Shown piece after piece: positions 1-10,439 of a stretch of 64,000 nt of DNA. The number at the start of each line of letters is the position of its first letter. Within the stretch, counting starts at the first letter, position 1. Source of the stretch: Pohlia nutans (Eukaryota; Streptophyta; Bryopsida; Bryales; Mniaceae); contig CM040086.1 of NCBI GenBank assembly GCA_022496805.1, positions 5,024,501 to 5,088,500 on the forward strand, in the 5' to 3' direction. The notes beneath the pieces are model-generated. The model saw only the letters and a program-made list of their open reading frames with translations. It was not told the origin of the DNA and made no database searches. The position numbers and the translations under genes were made by a program.

Positions 1-3000
1 TATCCGCAGTGGATTTCTCTCCCTTCGTGAACCTCGGAGGCCCTCTGGACACTCTTGCTTTTGGTTAGTGGCAGATTCCTGCTTGTGGCGTTAATGTACC
101 ACTTTGTGTGTCATTCAAGTGCATGTGATCATAGTGCAAGCACATTGTGTTGGGCAGTGTCTCGAGACATGGATGTACACCCAGTTGACATTAATAGTGT
201 GTGTTGTCATGCAGCAAAGTTTGCGAATCTCACAATTTTGAATGTGGGATACACTTACATGAGTGGAACTTTCCCTACCGACATCGTGAACTGTTCAAAG
301 CTTGTGTATATCAACTTTAGTTGGACCTTTCTTACCGGGGGAATACCAGAAAACCTTACACAGCTTCAAAGTTTGCAAGTATTCGACATGTCATCGATAG
401 GTACTTTGAATGGCACGGTTGTGACCAGATTTGATGAACTTTTGGAGTTGCGAGTCTTGCGCCTTGATATGAACATTTTTGTGGGTCAAATGCCACAATC
501 CTTTCTATTATTGAAGAAGCTTGAAGTATTGACTCTGTCAGGTAACAATTGGAATGTGACACTTTCGTCGTGGGACTTTTTTACACCTCAAAACCTTAAG
601 GTTTTATGGTTGGGTTCAAACTTGGATGTTCTCAATGAAGTGCCATGGCCAAATTTTAGTTCATGGAAGAACATAGAAGATCTTCAATTAATTGGAATCA
701 ATTTCCCTCGACATTTATTTCCAACGAGTGTTTTGAAGCTGATCCAGTTGAAGATACTCCATCTTGAGAGGTGCGACATTGTCGGCCCCATTCCTAACAT
801 ATTTGGAAGCATGCCCAATTTAACTTCAGTAGAGTTGAATGTTAACCATTTCACAGGGCCTCTTCCACCCTCTTTGTGGCATTGTGAATGGCTTACAAAA
901 ATCAATGTATTCTCCAATGGTTTAAACGGGGATCTAGCAGGTATTTCAAACTTCAAGGGTAACTTAACTTGGTTGAACGTTGCCAACAATAGGTTTATTG
1001 GAGAGATTCCAACTAGTTTGGGTAATCAAACGTAACTCACTTTTCTTGATCTTTCTAACAATAGTTTTAGAGGAGAAATTCCAACTAGTCTTGGTAATCT
1101 CTTGCTTCTAACAACACTTTCTTTCACTCAAAATAATTTAACTGGACAAATTCCACCCTCTTTATGGCAGTGCAAAAGCCTTACAAGTTTCTCTGTATAC
1201 CAAAATAATTTGAACGGGGATCTAGTAAGTTTTTCAAACTTCAAGGGTAACTTAACTTGGTTTGATGTTTCCTATAACAACTTTACTAGAGAGATTCCAA
1301 CTAGTTTGGGTAATCAAACGCAACTTACTTATGTTAATCTTTCGAACAATACTTTCAGTGGAGAAATTCCAGCTAGTTTTGGAAACCTCTTGCTTCTAAC
1401 AACACTTTACATGACTCAAAATAATTTCACCGGACAAATTCCTCGTGGATTGGCTAACATTGAAGGATTGGTTAATTTTGATCTCTATGGCAATCAACTC
1501 ACTGGTGAAATCCCGTATGATCTTGGAAGGAAAGCATTGAATCTCCAACACGTCGACTTGAGTACAAACAATCTTGAAGGGCGTTTACCCCCATACCTTT
1601 GTTGGGGTAACAATTTGCAATACGTCGCATTGATTGGAAATAGACTCTCTGGTACAATACCTGAATCATATGGCAATTGTTCAAGTTTAAGTGTCATGCG
1701 ATTAGACAGCAATCAGCTTGAAGGGATAGTGCCGCCAGGCTTGTGGGGAAGTGAAAACCTAGTGAGGATGCAACTAAATGGAAACAACCTTAGTGGAAGT
1801 ATTGATGCCAACATTGGAAAGGCAACGTCGCTTTCCATCTTGTATCTGCAAAATAATCTCTTCTCGGGTCCCATTCCTCCAGAGATTGGACAAACCAGCT
1901 TGGTCAAATTTTTAGCCAATTCCAACAAGCTCAATGGCACCCTCACTCCCTTGTTGGGAAACTTGTCAACATTGACGGAGCTTGTATTAAGTGCTAATTC
2001 TTTTAGTGGCGCCATACCTTCGAACCTCAGTAATTGCAAGGAACTTGTGCAATTGGACCTTTCCCAAAACCATCTTACCGACACCATTCCTGACGAGCTT
2101 GTCGACCTCGACAGACTAAGCATTCTCGATCTCTCAGAGAACAACCTCTCAGGAGCCATTCCCCAAGGCTTTTTCAGCATGATATCACTACAAGTGCTAA
2201 ATGTGGCATTCAACAACCTCACGGGGGTCATTCCAAATCAAGAAAATGGCCCAACAATTGTGATTGTGAACTTCACCGGAAATCCTTATTTGTGCGTGGA
2301 AGGCTCATGTGGCACCAATTCATCGGCCATAAACTTGAAGTCCAAAAGTAGGAAAATACAAGCGTGGATTATACTTGTAGCGGTCATCGGAGTTGTGGCA
2401 CTTGTGTTGTTTTTAGTGTTGGTTCTCACATTCAAAAGATGTAGAAGTGATTCGCGTGATATTCTACATTTGAGTGAAGATGAGAATTCGTGGACATTGA
2501 CACCATTTCACAATAAAGTTTACTACGAAGACGAAATCACCACCTTAGATGAAGATAATTTGATTGGAAGTGGCGGTGGAGGCAAAGTGTATAAGGTCAC
2601 GTTGGGTGACGGTGAGATTGTAGCCGTCAAGAAATTGTGGAATGTCGAGAAAGATGAGGGAACGCGTGACTATGGCTTTGAAGCGGAGGTTTGAAACTTC
2701 TACCTCAAACTTTTGTTGGCGTCAATTTCAACGTTGAGTTGATAACAAAAAAACATCTTTTTAGAAATCATGAAATAATGGGAATTTGATTTAGAAGCTC
2801 AACCGAGTTGTTTGTCTCAACCTTTTTGCAGTTAAAGACACTTGCAAACATTCGTCACAAGCACATCATAAAGCTTTTGTGTAGTTGCACTCAACGCAAG
2901 AGCAACTTGCTAGTGTATGAATACATGCAAAATGGTAGTTTGGGAGATCTCTTGCATGGCCCAAAATCTAGCACACTTTCCTGGGACATTCGCTACAAGA

Positions 3001-3854
3001 TTGCCATAGGAGCTGCCAAGGTTCATATACCAACCCATTCATTGTCGGTTTGGAATATGGAAATATCAAAATTTAGTTTTCCGTTTAGCAATAGCGTATT
3101 AGAATCATTCATGTATTTCAAGAATGTGGCATAATTTAGGGTTTGATGTACATTGGCAGGGACTTAGATATTTGCACCACGAGTGCTCACCCCAAATCTT
3201 ACATCGGGATATTAAAGCTAACAATATTTTGGTGGACTTAGAGTATGAAGCGCATTTGGCTGATTTTGGCATTGCAAAGATGGTGGAATCTACGACATCG
3301 CATGAGTTGTCTTCGGTTGCTGGCTCTTTGGGCTACATTCCTCCAGGTGAAGTGCTTCAAATATCTATGTAGCCCATTCAATGGTCATTGCAATTGATAG
3401 TGGACTTGATTTGAATGTAAGTTTCATCATTGTATGTTGCGCTTGTTTAGTTTGACCACTAGTCTCATGGAGTTGGTATGGTTTGAATCGTGGGTGGGAA
3501 ATCTATACAGAGTACTCATTTGGAACTCGAGTGACGGAGAAAATAGATATCTACAGCTTTGGTGTCGTGCTCCTAGAATTGGTGACTGGAAAACCTGCAG
3601 CTAACTCATTAGAACCTCTAGAAGGAACAAGCCTTGTGCAATGGGTGCAAAATAGAGTAGTGGCGTCAAAAGGTTTGTGTGAGATCTTAGATTCCAAATG
3701 TGGGATGGATTCACAAAATGAGATGAAGGAAGTTCTAAAAATTGCAATAATGTGCACTAGTTCCATCTCTACGAGTCGTCCATCAATGCACAAGGTTGTG
3801 AAAATGTTAGAAGATATAGCTTCTAAATCAAGCATGAAAATAGATACTAGCTAG
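1..3854 (+). pseudogene. LRR receptor-like kinase, upstream copy (5'-truncated by window edge, broken)
   Basis: This is a second copy of the receptor kinase at 37519-41805; position 1 aligns with 37760. Comparison gives the exons: end of exon 1 at 1-63, then 215-2688 (LRR ectodomain, membrane segment, start of kinase), 2832-3020, 3160-3346 (HRDIK, DFG) and 3511-3854. All introns have GT/AG ends and match the intact copy in phase. Three changes break or alter it. Codon 1033-1035 is TAA where the other copy has CAA, cutting the ectodomain. Exon 2 lacks two 24-residue LRR units, with frame kept. The end carries TAG at 3852-3854 where the other copy has AAG, removing the last 16 residues. The kinase part is nearly identical to the intact copy, so decay is recent. 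A shortened secreted LRR protein ending at 1035 remains possible. The true start lies left of the window. Confidence 0.85.
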
Positions 3855-3866
3855 GATGAGGGAGTT

Positions 3867-4393
3867 TCTTAAGGGGGTTTTCTAGGAACCGACCTTAAAC
3901 GGATGAGACTACTCCTCACAAGAATATTCTACACTAGGCTAGTGACTAGGGATGGAGAGGAGTAGTAAGAGGTTTCTACAAAGGAGAACGTACTGTCGAC
4001 TAGGAAAAAGCACCAGTATGCTAGTGAGTCGGCTCCTGCATACCCACAGACTACTGCAACAAACCAAGATACGACCACAAAGAGTGATACAAAAGCAAGA
4101 AATAGCAGTAGTCTACCATAGTAGTGCGCACAAGAAGAGTTGAGACAAGAATGAAGTATAACTGAGGCTGCTTAGAAGATGTACAAAATGTATAGCAACA
4201 ACTCTCTCAACGAGAGGGAAAGTACATATAGGAGACTGGTCTGACAGTGTGTCAGACTGGTCGACCGGAAAAGTCGGGTCGACCAGTCTGTACCAGCCTG
4301 TACTACCGGGTATCGCCTGCCGGGTCTATTCCTGCCGAGCATAGACTAGCCTACTCTTAGCCTAAGGGAATATCAACGAATATTCGGTTAACA
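3867..4393. mobile_element. Solo LTR, 527 bp, with 5-bp target duplication
   Basis: The intact receptor-kinase copy reads straight across this point, so the insertion is exact: GAGTT at 3862-3866 is repeated at 4394-4398. The inserted 527 bp begins TCTTAAGGGGG (TG in the second copy) and ends GGTTAACA, with short inverted TGTTAA/TTAACA ends as in LTRs. A second 527-bp copy lies at 52715-53241. No internal retrotransposon sequence is present, so this is a solo LTR. It sits 12 bp after the TAG stop of the pseudogene. Confidence 0.85.
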
Positions 4394-4398
4394 GAGTT

Positions 4399-4719
4399 GA
4401 AGGGGCCTATTATGGATTTGATGTGGTTGTATAAAGCTGACGAGAAGATTCAATATTGCTGAAATTTCAAGGCTTCACATCTTGAGCATCATCATTTTGG
4501 TGAATCATTGTCATTTTTTATCAATGAATGCAATGGACAAAATTATGCACGTCGATTTGATGAATATTAGTGACTATGATTTTGGAATGTTTATAACAAT
4601 GAATTAGGAATATTTCCAGTTGGGGATATGACAATGCACTTTTCATCCGTCAAACAAATGTGGACCAATTTAAGTTGTGGGGGGTGTAATTTTGGTACTC
4701 ATGGGTTTTGTAATTAGAA
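4399..4719 (+). other. Displaced 3' end of the receptor-kinase duplicate
   Basis: This stretch continues the homology to the intact kinase gene (41765-42085) beyond the solo LTR. It holds what was the last codons (GAG GGG GCC TAT TAT ... TAA, now out of reach of the reading frame) and the 3' untranslated region. Similarity between the two RLK copies stops at about 4719/42085, where copy 1 passes into the 4721-5360 repeat. Confidence 0.7.
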
Positions 4720-4720
4720 T

Positions 4721-5360
4721 TTAACAAGCTATTAAAGTGGAAATTTTGAAAGTTTCAACTTACTTCAATCTACTACTAGAAAATCCAATTATTCTATTGA
4801 TTTGGAGATGTTGATTAAGGACACTTTTCTGTTGATTTTGATAGCAATCTGTTGATTTGAATAAAAACACAACTAAATCAACAAAAAAATGTTCATCATC
4901 AACGCGACCAAATCAACAGAATAGTCGGATTTTCCTTGTAATGATCTCACAAATGTTACACCGGTACTCAATTTTCTACAAAACATTGTATTAAGAGGGT
5001 AGTCAAAAATGGAGACAAAGTTATCTGCATTTCCTACGAAAACATCAATTCATTTAGAACACTCATGCACAATCAACTAAGTACTATACGTACTGCGTTA
5101 TACTATATGGCTATTGCTGCTACATAATGCAATTCATAGTACTATGTGCCTCATACAATGTACTTAACCTATTGATATACATCTAAGTCATTCTACAAAC
5201 GTTCATTTTCCATTTGAATTCTTACAATAGTAGTGCAATAGTATATTGCACCAAATGTTGTTTTGCTTATGTTAGAATTTTGATCTTTGCCTCTGCTAGT
5301 CCACCATGCAATTGCACATTGATCTCTTGAATAAGCCCATGCCTTGTTCTTGTCGGGACG
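4721..5360. repeat. Duplicated 3' end of the DUF7869-type gene (relic)
   Basis: The segment is colinear with 47617-48265 and with the real 3' end and flank of the DUF7869-type gene at about 5490-5960 (shared landmarks: TTTCAACTTACTTCAATC, GCTATTGCTGCTACATAAT, GTTTTGCTTMTGTTRGAATTTT). The stretch 4600-5360 followed by 5370-5980 reads as a tandem duplication of roughly 770 bp, of which only the second unit is joined to an open reading frame. I see no intact gene in it. Confidence 0.6.
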
Positions 5361-5792
5361 TATTAACACCAAATTAGGAATTTTTGCACTTGGCCATATG
5401 ACAATGCACTTGTCGCCCGTCGGATGAAAATTGACGTTTTTCAAATTGCTAGGGGGTATAATTTTGGTACTCTTGGGTTTTACATGCCGAGAATTTAGGA
5501 AGTGTTAAAGTGGGAATTTTGGGGGTTTCAACTTACTTCAATCAAGCATATTTGGTCACACATGCATTTTAAAATGTTGCAATTGGCACTCCGTTTATTC
5601 CAAACCAATGTATTAAGGGAGGTAGTCAAAATGGATACAAAGTTATGGACATTTTTCTACCAAAACATCAAGTCATTCAAATCACTCATGCACTTTCAAC
5701 CGAATAATACACGTTGCGCTATACTATACAGCTATTGCTGCTACATAATACAACTCATAGTATCATGTGTCTCATACGACGTACTAAACCTA

Positions 5793-8405
5793 TTAATATG
5801 CATCAAGGTCATTCTGCAAACGTTCATTATCCATTTGTTCCAATTGTAGTTCAATATATTCCACCAAATGAGGTTTTGCTTCTGTTGGAATTTTAATCTT
5901 TGCCTCCGTTAGCTCGCCATGCACTGGCATATTGTTCTCATGTACAAGTCCACTCCTTGTTCTTATCGGTGCATTTTCCCATGAAAATATAGCCGCATCT
6001 TTGACAACCCATCCGTGTCCCTCACCAGATGGCTCCCAAAATGCTTCCATGCAATTCGTATACCTCGCTCTACTAGAATCCCGCTCGTCTTGCATTCCCC
6101 GTCCTCTCATGGGCCAATACCACACAACCTTCATCTTTGCAGCCCATTTGCCTTGTCCAAACTCCAGCACCTTCCCCACATAGAACGGTACACCAGCTCG
6201 CACTTCTACTGGCTCCACGGTGAGAGCCACAAAGTGCCCAACTCTGATGTCACTTTCCGGATTGAACGGTGGAAAAGGATCTTCAGCTCCTACAGTAGAT
6301 GTTGTGGTTGTTGCTCCATCCATAGCAACCACAACTCTTCTCCTCGGTACCGTTGTCACGGCGAGTGCCGATGGTCTCCCCCTGCGAGGACCAAAGTACC
6401 GTCGAGCTTCTGGATTTGGCATAGTTGCCATGATCAAACCAACCTCCGTATTCATTGCATTTGTGTTATCATCCCCTTCAACCATTCCATCCGGTTCAGT
6501 GATCACATTTGAATCTCTTCCCGGCTCATCCACCCAGAATGGTTTTGCCCTCTCATCATCCCTGTTAATATTCGGAAACTCTTGTAGATATGAGGCCAAC
6601 CATTTCACTTCCTCAATGGCTTCCAGATTCCTCTCTACATTCTGTAATCTCTCCACACATCTTTCTTTGTATCCAACAAACTCATCCAGAGCTTTCAACT
6701 CCCTTTCATCCGCACCAAACACCTTCGCCAGATCAGGTTTCTCCGACACGCTAGGCACGGAACGTAAACACAAATGCCCCTCTGTTGGCTCCCATGCGTC
6801 CTTGCTGAAATGCTTGTATTGTACGCGAGGCACACCATTCTCCATATAAAATCTCATGTGGTGTGGGAAGGTTATGCCGGTGAGTGCATCGCCCCCTGTT
6901 AAAAGATGAGGTGTAATAAACGATTTCCAGTCCCTCACATTCTCCAAATGTCTTGCGCTCACAAAGGCCTCTGTATATGATGATCCTTTCTCCACCAGTT
7001 GCAGAAGCTGTTTCAATGAGTCAATGTTTGTTCTCTTCAACGTGTTTGATATGATGCTGAAGCGCTGATCAATATCTTTGTGTGTGTGGCCCACTACAAG
7101 AAAACAAAGTTGCACCTCCTTAAAAAACCCCAATCCCACGAGTGATGCACACATGGCAAACATGTAAATGTTCTTGTTCTCGCGGGTTGTGTTATCCGCT
7201 TGAATTCGCAATGTCGGCACCAATTTTCCCTTCCTCTTCTTCACGTCAGCAATCACATGCATCACTGTCGTAATCACTTGGTTGCTGTCGTGCTTGTGGT
7301 GTGCATCTATCCAAACATCAGCATACAAACCAATTCCGTACACAAGTACCCCACACAAATGAGTCTTCACAAATCTCGACTCTATGTTCTTCACCGTCTG
7401 CCTCATCTTCGGAACCATAGTCGTGTTCTGGTCCATGCCATCCACAATCAAACACATGTAGAAATCAGGAGTTATCATTGCCGACCTCTTGAACAACCAG
7501 TAGTCACGTCTCTCTTCCATTTGATGATTGATGTGCACGATGTACAGCTTCTTGATCTCCACTCTTGCAGCTGCATTAGTAGTTGCTTCCATTCCACACT
7601 TATATTCCCAACAATGATAGCACTTTGAGAATCTAGAGAATGGCGGTATTTGAACGTGTGGAAATTCGGTACGCCACAATCTATGAAATGAAGTGATTGA
7701 AAGCGGTTCCCCATCAACCAGCTTCTTCACCTCCTTGTTCACATAGTAGAACACATCCGCCTTTGTTGTGTTCATGGGCAGCAAAATCAGAGGCACGATG
7801 GTATTGTCCAGCTTCCGTCGTATCTGTCGATGCGGTTGTGTACAACCGGCTTCTCTCACAAACTCCCCGAAACACTCACGTGCTGCAGACATCTTTGCAC
7901 CTTCTCTTAGCTTGCACGTGTTTCCATGCACAGCTGCAACTCTTCCGTATACTTGGTGAGACACCTTCAATTGCTTGAACCGCCTCTGAGAGTATCCAAG
8001 TGCTTTTGCATAACATGCATTGCATACGTCCAAGCCGTCCAACTTTGTCTTAAACTTGTCCCTCCTTATCCCATCCGTTCGCGAGTAGAACGCATTCAAC
8101 ATCTGCAAAATCCATGTTGCCCGTTGATCATACTTTTGACCCCATGCCATATACCGTTGGTTTAGTATGTACTTCTCATCCACATTCCTCAAACAGTTTT
8201 GTTTGCACCCCCCTTGCCTCTTTGCTGCCAAAACACTATCCAATGTAACTTTTTGGCCCAGTGGTTCTCCCCTCTCACGTGGCGTCTGTACTCGCCTCCT
8301 GCGGTTTTGCATATGATAACGCCTTGTTTGGGTCTCCATTGGTAAACCGTCAACACGTCGGATCTCTTCAGTGCTACAACGTGAATCCTCTGTCAAATGA
8401 GACAT
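5793..8405 (-). CDS. DUF7869-type protein, probable DDE/RNase H-like transposase relative
   Basis: An 870-residue reading frame without interruption. The N-terminal third has a cysteine-rich entry (GCKQNCL near residue 66, then VCNACYAKALGYS near 127) and CYHCWEYKC near 262, suggesting zinc binding. The central block is what I recognise as the DUF7869 region: LIVDGMDQNTT (about 319-329), LRIQADNTTRENKN (about 400-413) and VVGHTHKDIDQRF (about 437-449). The spaced acidic residues suggest an RNase H/DDE-type fold; that is inference from pattern, not a proven activity. The C-terminal part (VGHFVALTVEPVEV ... VVWYWP, then CMEAFWEPS) looks like a small SH3/Tudor-like chromatin-reader module. The start ATG is 3 bp after an in-frame TAG that ends the upstream 181-residue ORF, so the protein may once have been about 1050 residues. 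Fragments of its 3' end are scattered at 4721, 26215 and 47617, which fits a mobile family. Confidence 0.7.
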   Translation of the reverse strand: MSHLTEDSRCSTEEIRRVDGLPMETQTRRYHMQNRRRRVQTPRERGEPLGQKVTLDSVLAAKRQGGCKQNCLRNVDEKYILNQRYMAWGQKYDQRATWILQMLNAFYSRTDGIRRDKFKTKLDGLDVCNACYAKALGYSQRRFKQLKVSHQVYGRVAAVHGNTCKLREGAKMSAARECFGEFVREAGCTQPHRQIRRKLDNTIVPLILLPMNTTKADVFYYVNKEVKKLVDGEPLSITSFHRLWRTEFPHVQIPPFSRFSKCYHCWEYKCGMEATTNAAARVEIKKLYIVHINHQMEERRDYWLFKRSAMITPDFYMCLIVDGMDQNTTMVPKMRQTVKNIESRFVKTHLCGVLVYGIGLYADVWIDAHHKHDSNQVITTVMHVIADVKKRKGKLVPTLRIQADNTTRENKNIYMFAMCASLVGLGFFKEVQLCFLVVGHTHKDIDQRFSIISNTLKRTNIDSLKQLLQLVEKGSSYTEAFVSARHLENVRDWKSFITPHLLTGGDALTGITFPHHMRFYMENGVPRVQYKHFSKDAWEPTEGHLCLRSVPSVSEKPDLAKVFGADERELKALDEFVGYKERCVERLQNVERNLEAIEEVKWLASYLQEFPNINRDDERAKPFWVDEPGRDSNVITEPDGMVEGDDNTNAMNTEVGLIMATMPNPEARRYFGPRRGRPSALAVTTVPRRRVVVAMDGATTTTSTVGAEDPFPPFNPESDIRVGHFVALTVEPVEVRAGVPFYVGKVLEFGQGKWAAKMKVVWYWPMRGRGMQDERDSSRARYTNCMEAFWEPSGEGHGWVVKDAAIFSWENAPIRTRSGLVHENNMPVHGELTEAKIKIPTEAKPHLVEYIELQLEQMDNERLQNDLDAY

Positions 8406-8408
8406 GTT

Positions 8409-8954
8409 CTATATAGTATCAGAGTCCTCTAGGGTGTTTGATACACTATTAGAGTGGTTCGAAGGCATAACTTCATCTTCAAACTCAAATTGCGATGCTA
8501 CAACTGCAGGAAATGAGAAATTTTGTCCTTCGCTTGATTGGCCAATACTAGTTGACGTCTCCTCTACAGTACGTACACGTGCCTTCTCCCATCGTATGGT
8601 AAGACCCACACATTCGCTTAAGCGTTCTCCAACAAGTTCCCCTGTCCATATAGAGCCATCATAGACATGCACAACACGGATAGCAACTTCAAAAGGACAT
8701 AATTTCACCGCATTTAACTCCATTCCACATTTGAGGCTGTTGTCTATCATTCTTGTCCCAACAACAATGTTGTTTGCATTTAGAAGCTCCACAATGCCTC
8801 TTTCTCGGACCTCCGTGCCTTGTTGTGTCGATGGACAAGGTTCTTGAAATAGTCGGATGCGAGTAGCTCGGATTATTCTCTCTCCCACACTTCTTGGTGT
8901 ACATGTGGTTGCATTCACCGCTGCCACAGGACTTCCAAATGCTCTCCCGTCCAT
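8409..8954 (-). CDS. N-terminal ORF in frame with the DUF7869-type gene
   Basis: 181 residues, on the same strand and in the same frame as the 870-residue ORF. Only TAG (8409-8411) and AAC separate it from the downstream ATG. The pattern of its middle part (ANNIVVGTRMID ... PFEVAIRVVHVYDG ... LTIRWEK) resembles the short N-terminal domain found in plant transposase-like proteins of the En/Spm group, where a V-rich beta-sheet ends in a W. The C-terminal 40 residues are acidic and Ser-rich. It is either a separate small protein or the head of one long protein interrupted by a nonsense codon. I favour the second. Confidence 0.45.
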   Translation of the reverse strand: MDGRAFGSPVAAVNATTCTPRSVGERIIRATRIRLFQEPCPSTQQGTEVRERGIVELLNANNIVVGTRMIDNSLKCGMELNAVKLCPFEVAIRVVHVYDGSIWTGELVGERLSECVGLTIRWEKARVRTVEETSTSIGQSSEGQNFSFPAVVASQFEFEDEVMPSNHSNSVSNTLEDSDTI

Positions 8955-9156
8955 TTTTTCTTCTACTCCAAATAAAATGGCTACTCAAACTGCAAATCCA
9001 TTCATTCATTTTACTACAAAAGCATTCAATAATTTCACATTTAAAAAATAGAATAACATACTATAGTAATGGGCGGCAATACCCTTATGCAATGACACTA
9101 AAATGAACTTACAATTAGAAACTAATTATGTGTACGGGTATTTGAAAATGTATTCT

Positions 9157-10194
9157 TTCACCCCTAAGCTTCCAAGAGACCATATTTTTGTCGCTGCCTG
9201 ATTTTTACAAGCTACATAAAACAAAAGAAAAGTATTTGAAGAAATAAATAATATTTTAAATTGCTTCCTCAAATCTACTATTCAACCTAATTTGAATTAT
9301 ATCTATCCCAGTTCAACTCCACCGGGATTTTTTTTTTAAAGTGAATCACCTCAACATTGTCTTAATGATATAAAATTTGCAATTTTATGGTATTAACGAT
9401 GTTCCCTCCCTCACTCCCTCAATCATTTCTTTTTTCTTTTTCGAAGTTTACAATTGAAAAACCAATTTAAACCAATCATGATAAATTTTGAACTCTATTT
9501 GTGAAAATTATAATTTACACAATTCCTTATAAGATAGTGCTTTTAAATTCACTAGAAAAATATCTACAATTTCCTTTTGAAGTTTGGCCATGATATGAAC
9601 AATCTGTAGAGATGATGTCATACATGTTGTTCATTGAATCAAACTTCATAAAACATGTGGAAGGCAGTCAAGGCACATACTATAATACATCTATGTTTTG
9701 TCCATTACCCGATGGGTTTTTTTGAGGTTAACTATTAAATGTCCTCACTCGGACACTTCAAAATTTGAGAATTGCAAAGACTTTAAAAAAATTGTAGGTG
9801 AGAAGGATATTTTGAACTTCAGATATGAATAAAAGTTGTACATTATGAATTTTTCATTCCATCCGTACGGATCGATCCATGATAGTTGTCAAAAATGTTT
9901 TTGTATAAAAATTGAAACTTAAACTTTACAAATATTTTTATAATTTGATAACGAATAATATATTTTCAATTTGTACATAAATTCTTTTGGTGATTAGTTA
10001 CAATGTAATAATCTAAGTGCAAGTTGTTTGGACGCTGCTACGTGGACATTCACGTCTCAATGTCCAACACCTTAGGAAAATCGGGTATTTTTACCAGCGA
10101 GGTTGAAAGATGGCACACCCGTTTTGCCACTGCAAAAGGCACAACGGACACCCGAGACATTCAATTTTTAGACCTTCGGAAGTTTAGGGGTTAA
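9157..10194. mobile_element. Candidate TIR element with TTAACCCCTAA-type ends
   Basis: The left end reads TTCACCCCTAAGCTTCC and the right end, on the other strand, TTAACCCCTAAACTTCC; both continue into related sequence (AAGAGACC against GAAGGTCT). The 1.04 kb between is AT-rich with no coding potential, so this would be a non-autonomous element. It contains one of the dispersed core repeats (9800-9900). Confidence 0.45.
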
Positions 10195-10221
10195 TTGTAT
10201 ATCAAATTAAAAAAAATAATA

Positions 10222-10437
10222 GCATGTTCAAGTAGGTTTGAGGTACACCTCAATCCTACTTCAACACGCTTTATTTTAAAATAAAATTCACATAAAAAAG
10301 TAAGAGCGTGTTGGGGTATGTTTGGGGTACACCTCAAGCCTACCTCAACACGCTTTATTTTAGAATATAATTCACATAAAAAAGTAAAAGCGGGTTGAGG
10401 TATGTTTGAGGTACACCTCAAGCATACCTCAAAACGC
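10222..10437. repeat. Three hairpins of 48 bp at an exact 84-bp period
   Basis: Near-perfect 48-bp inverted repeats lie at 10222-10269, 10306-10353 and 10390-10437, each centred on GAGGTACACCTC or GGGGTACACCTC and bounded by GCGTGTT/AACACGC-type ends. The 36-bp AT-rich spacers are also repeated (TTTATTTT...ATTCACATAAAAAAGTAA), so the 84-bp unit is a tandem repeat whose core can fold into a long stem. Confidence 0.8.
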
Positions 10438-10439
10438 AT

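Noticed and set aside
55..214. N-terminal extension of the LRR frame starting at a TTG (and the same at 37814)
   Set aside because: The segment is the first intron: donor GTTAGT at 64 (37823) and acceptor TCATGCAG at 214 (37973) join exon 1 and exon 2 in phase, and the intron translation has no LRR character.
5932..8664. Long plus-strand frames opposite the DUF7869-type gene
   Set aside because: Shadow frames of the minus-strand gene; no domain and broken into many pieces.
10222..10437. CRISPR-like array
   Set aside because: Repeat units are palindromic and the spacers are also repeated; eukaryotic context and no cas genes.
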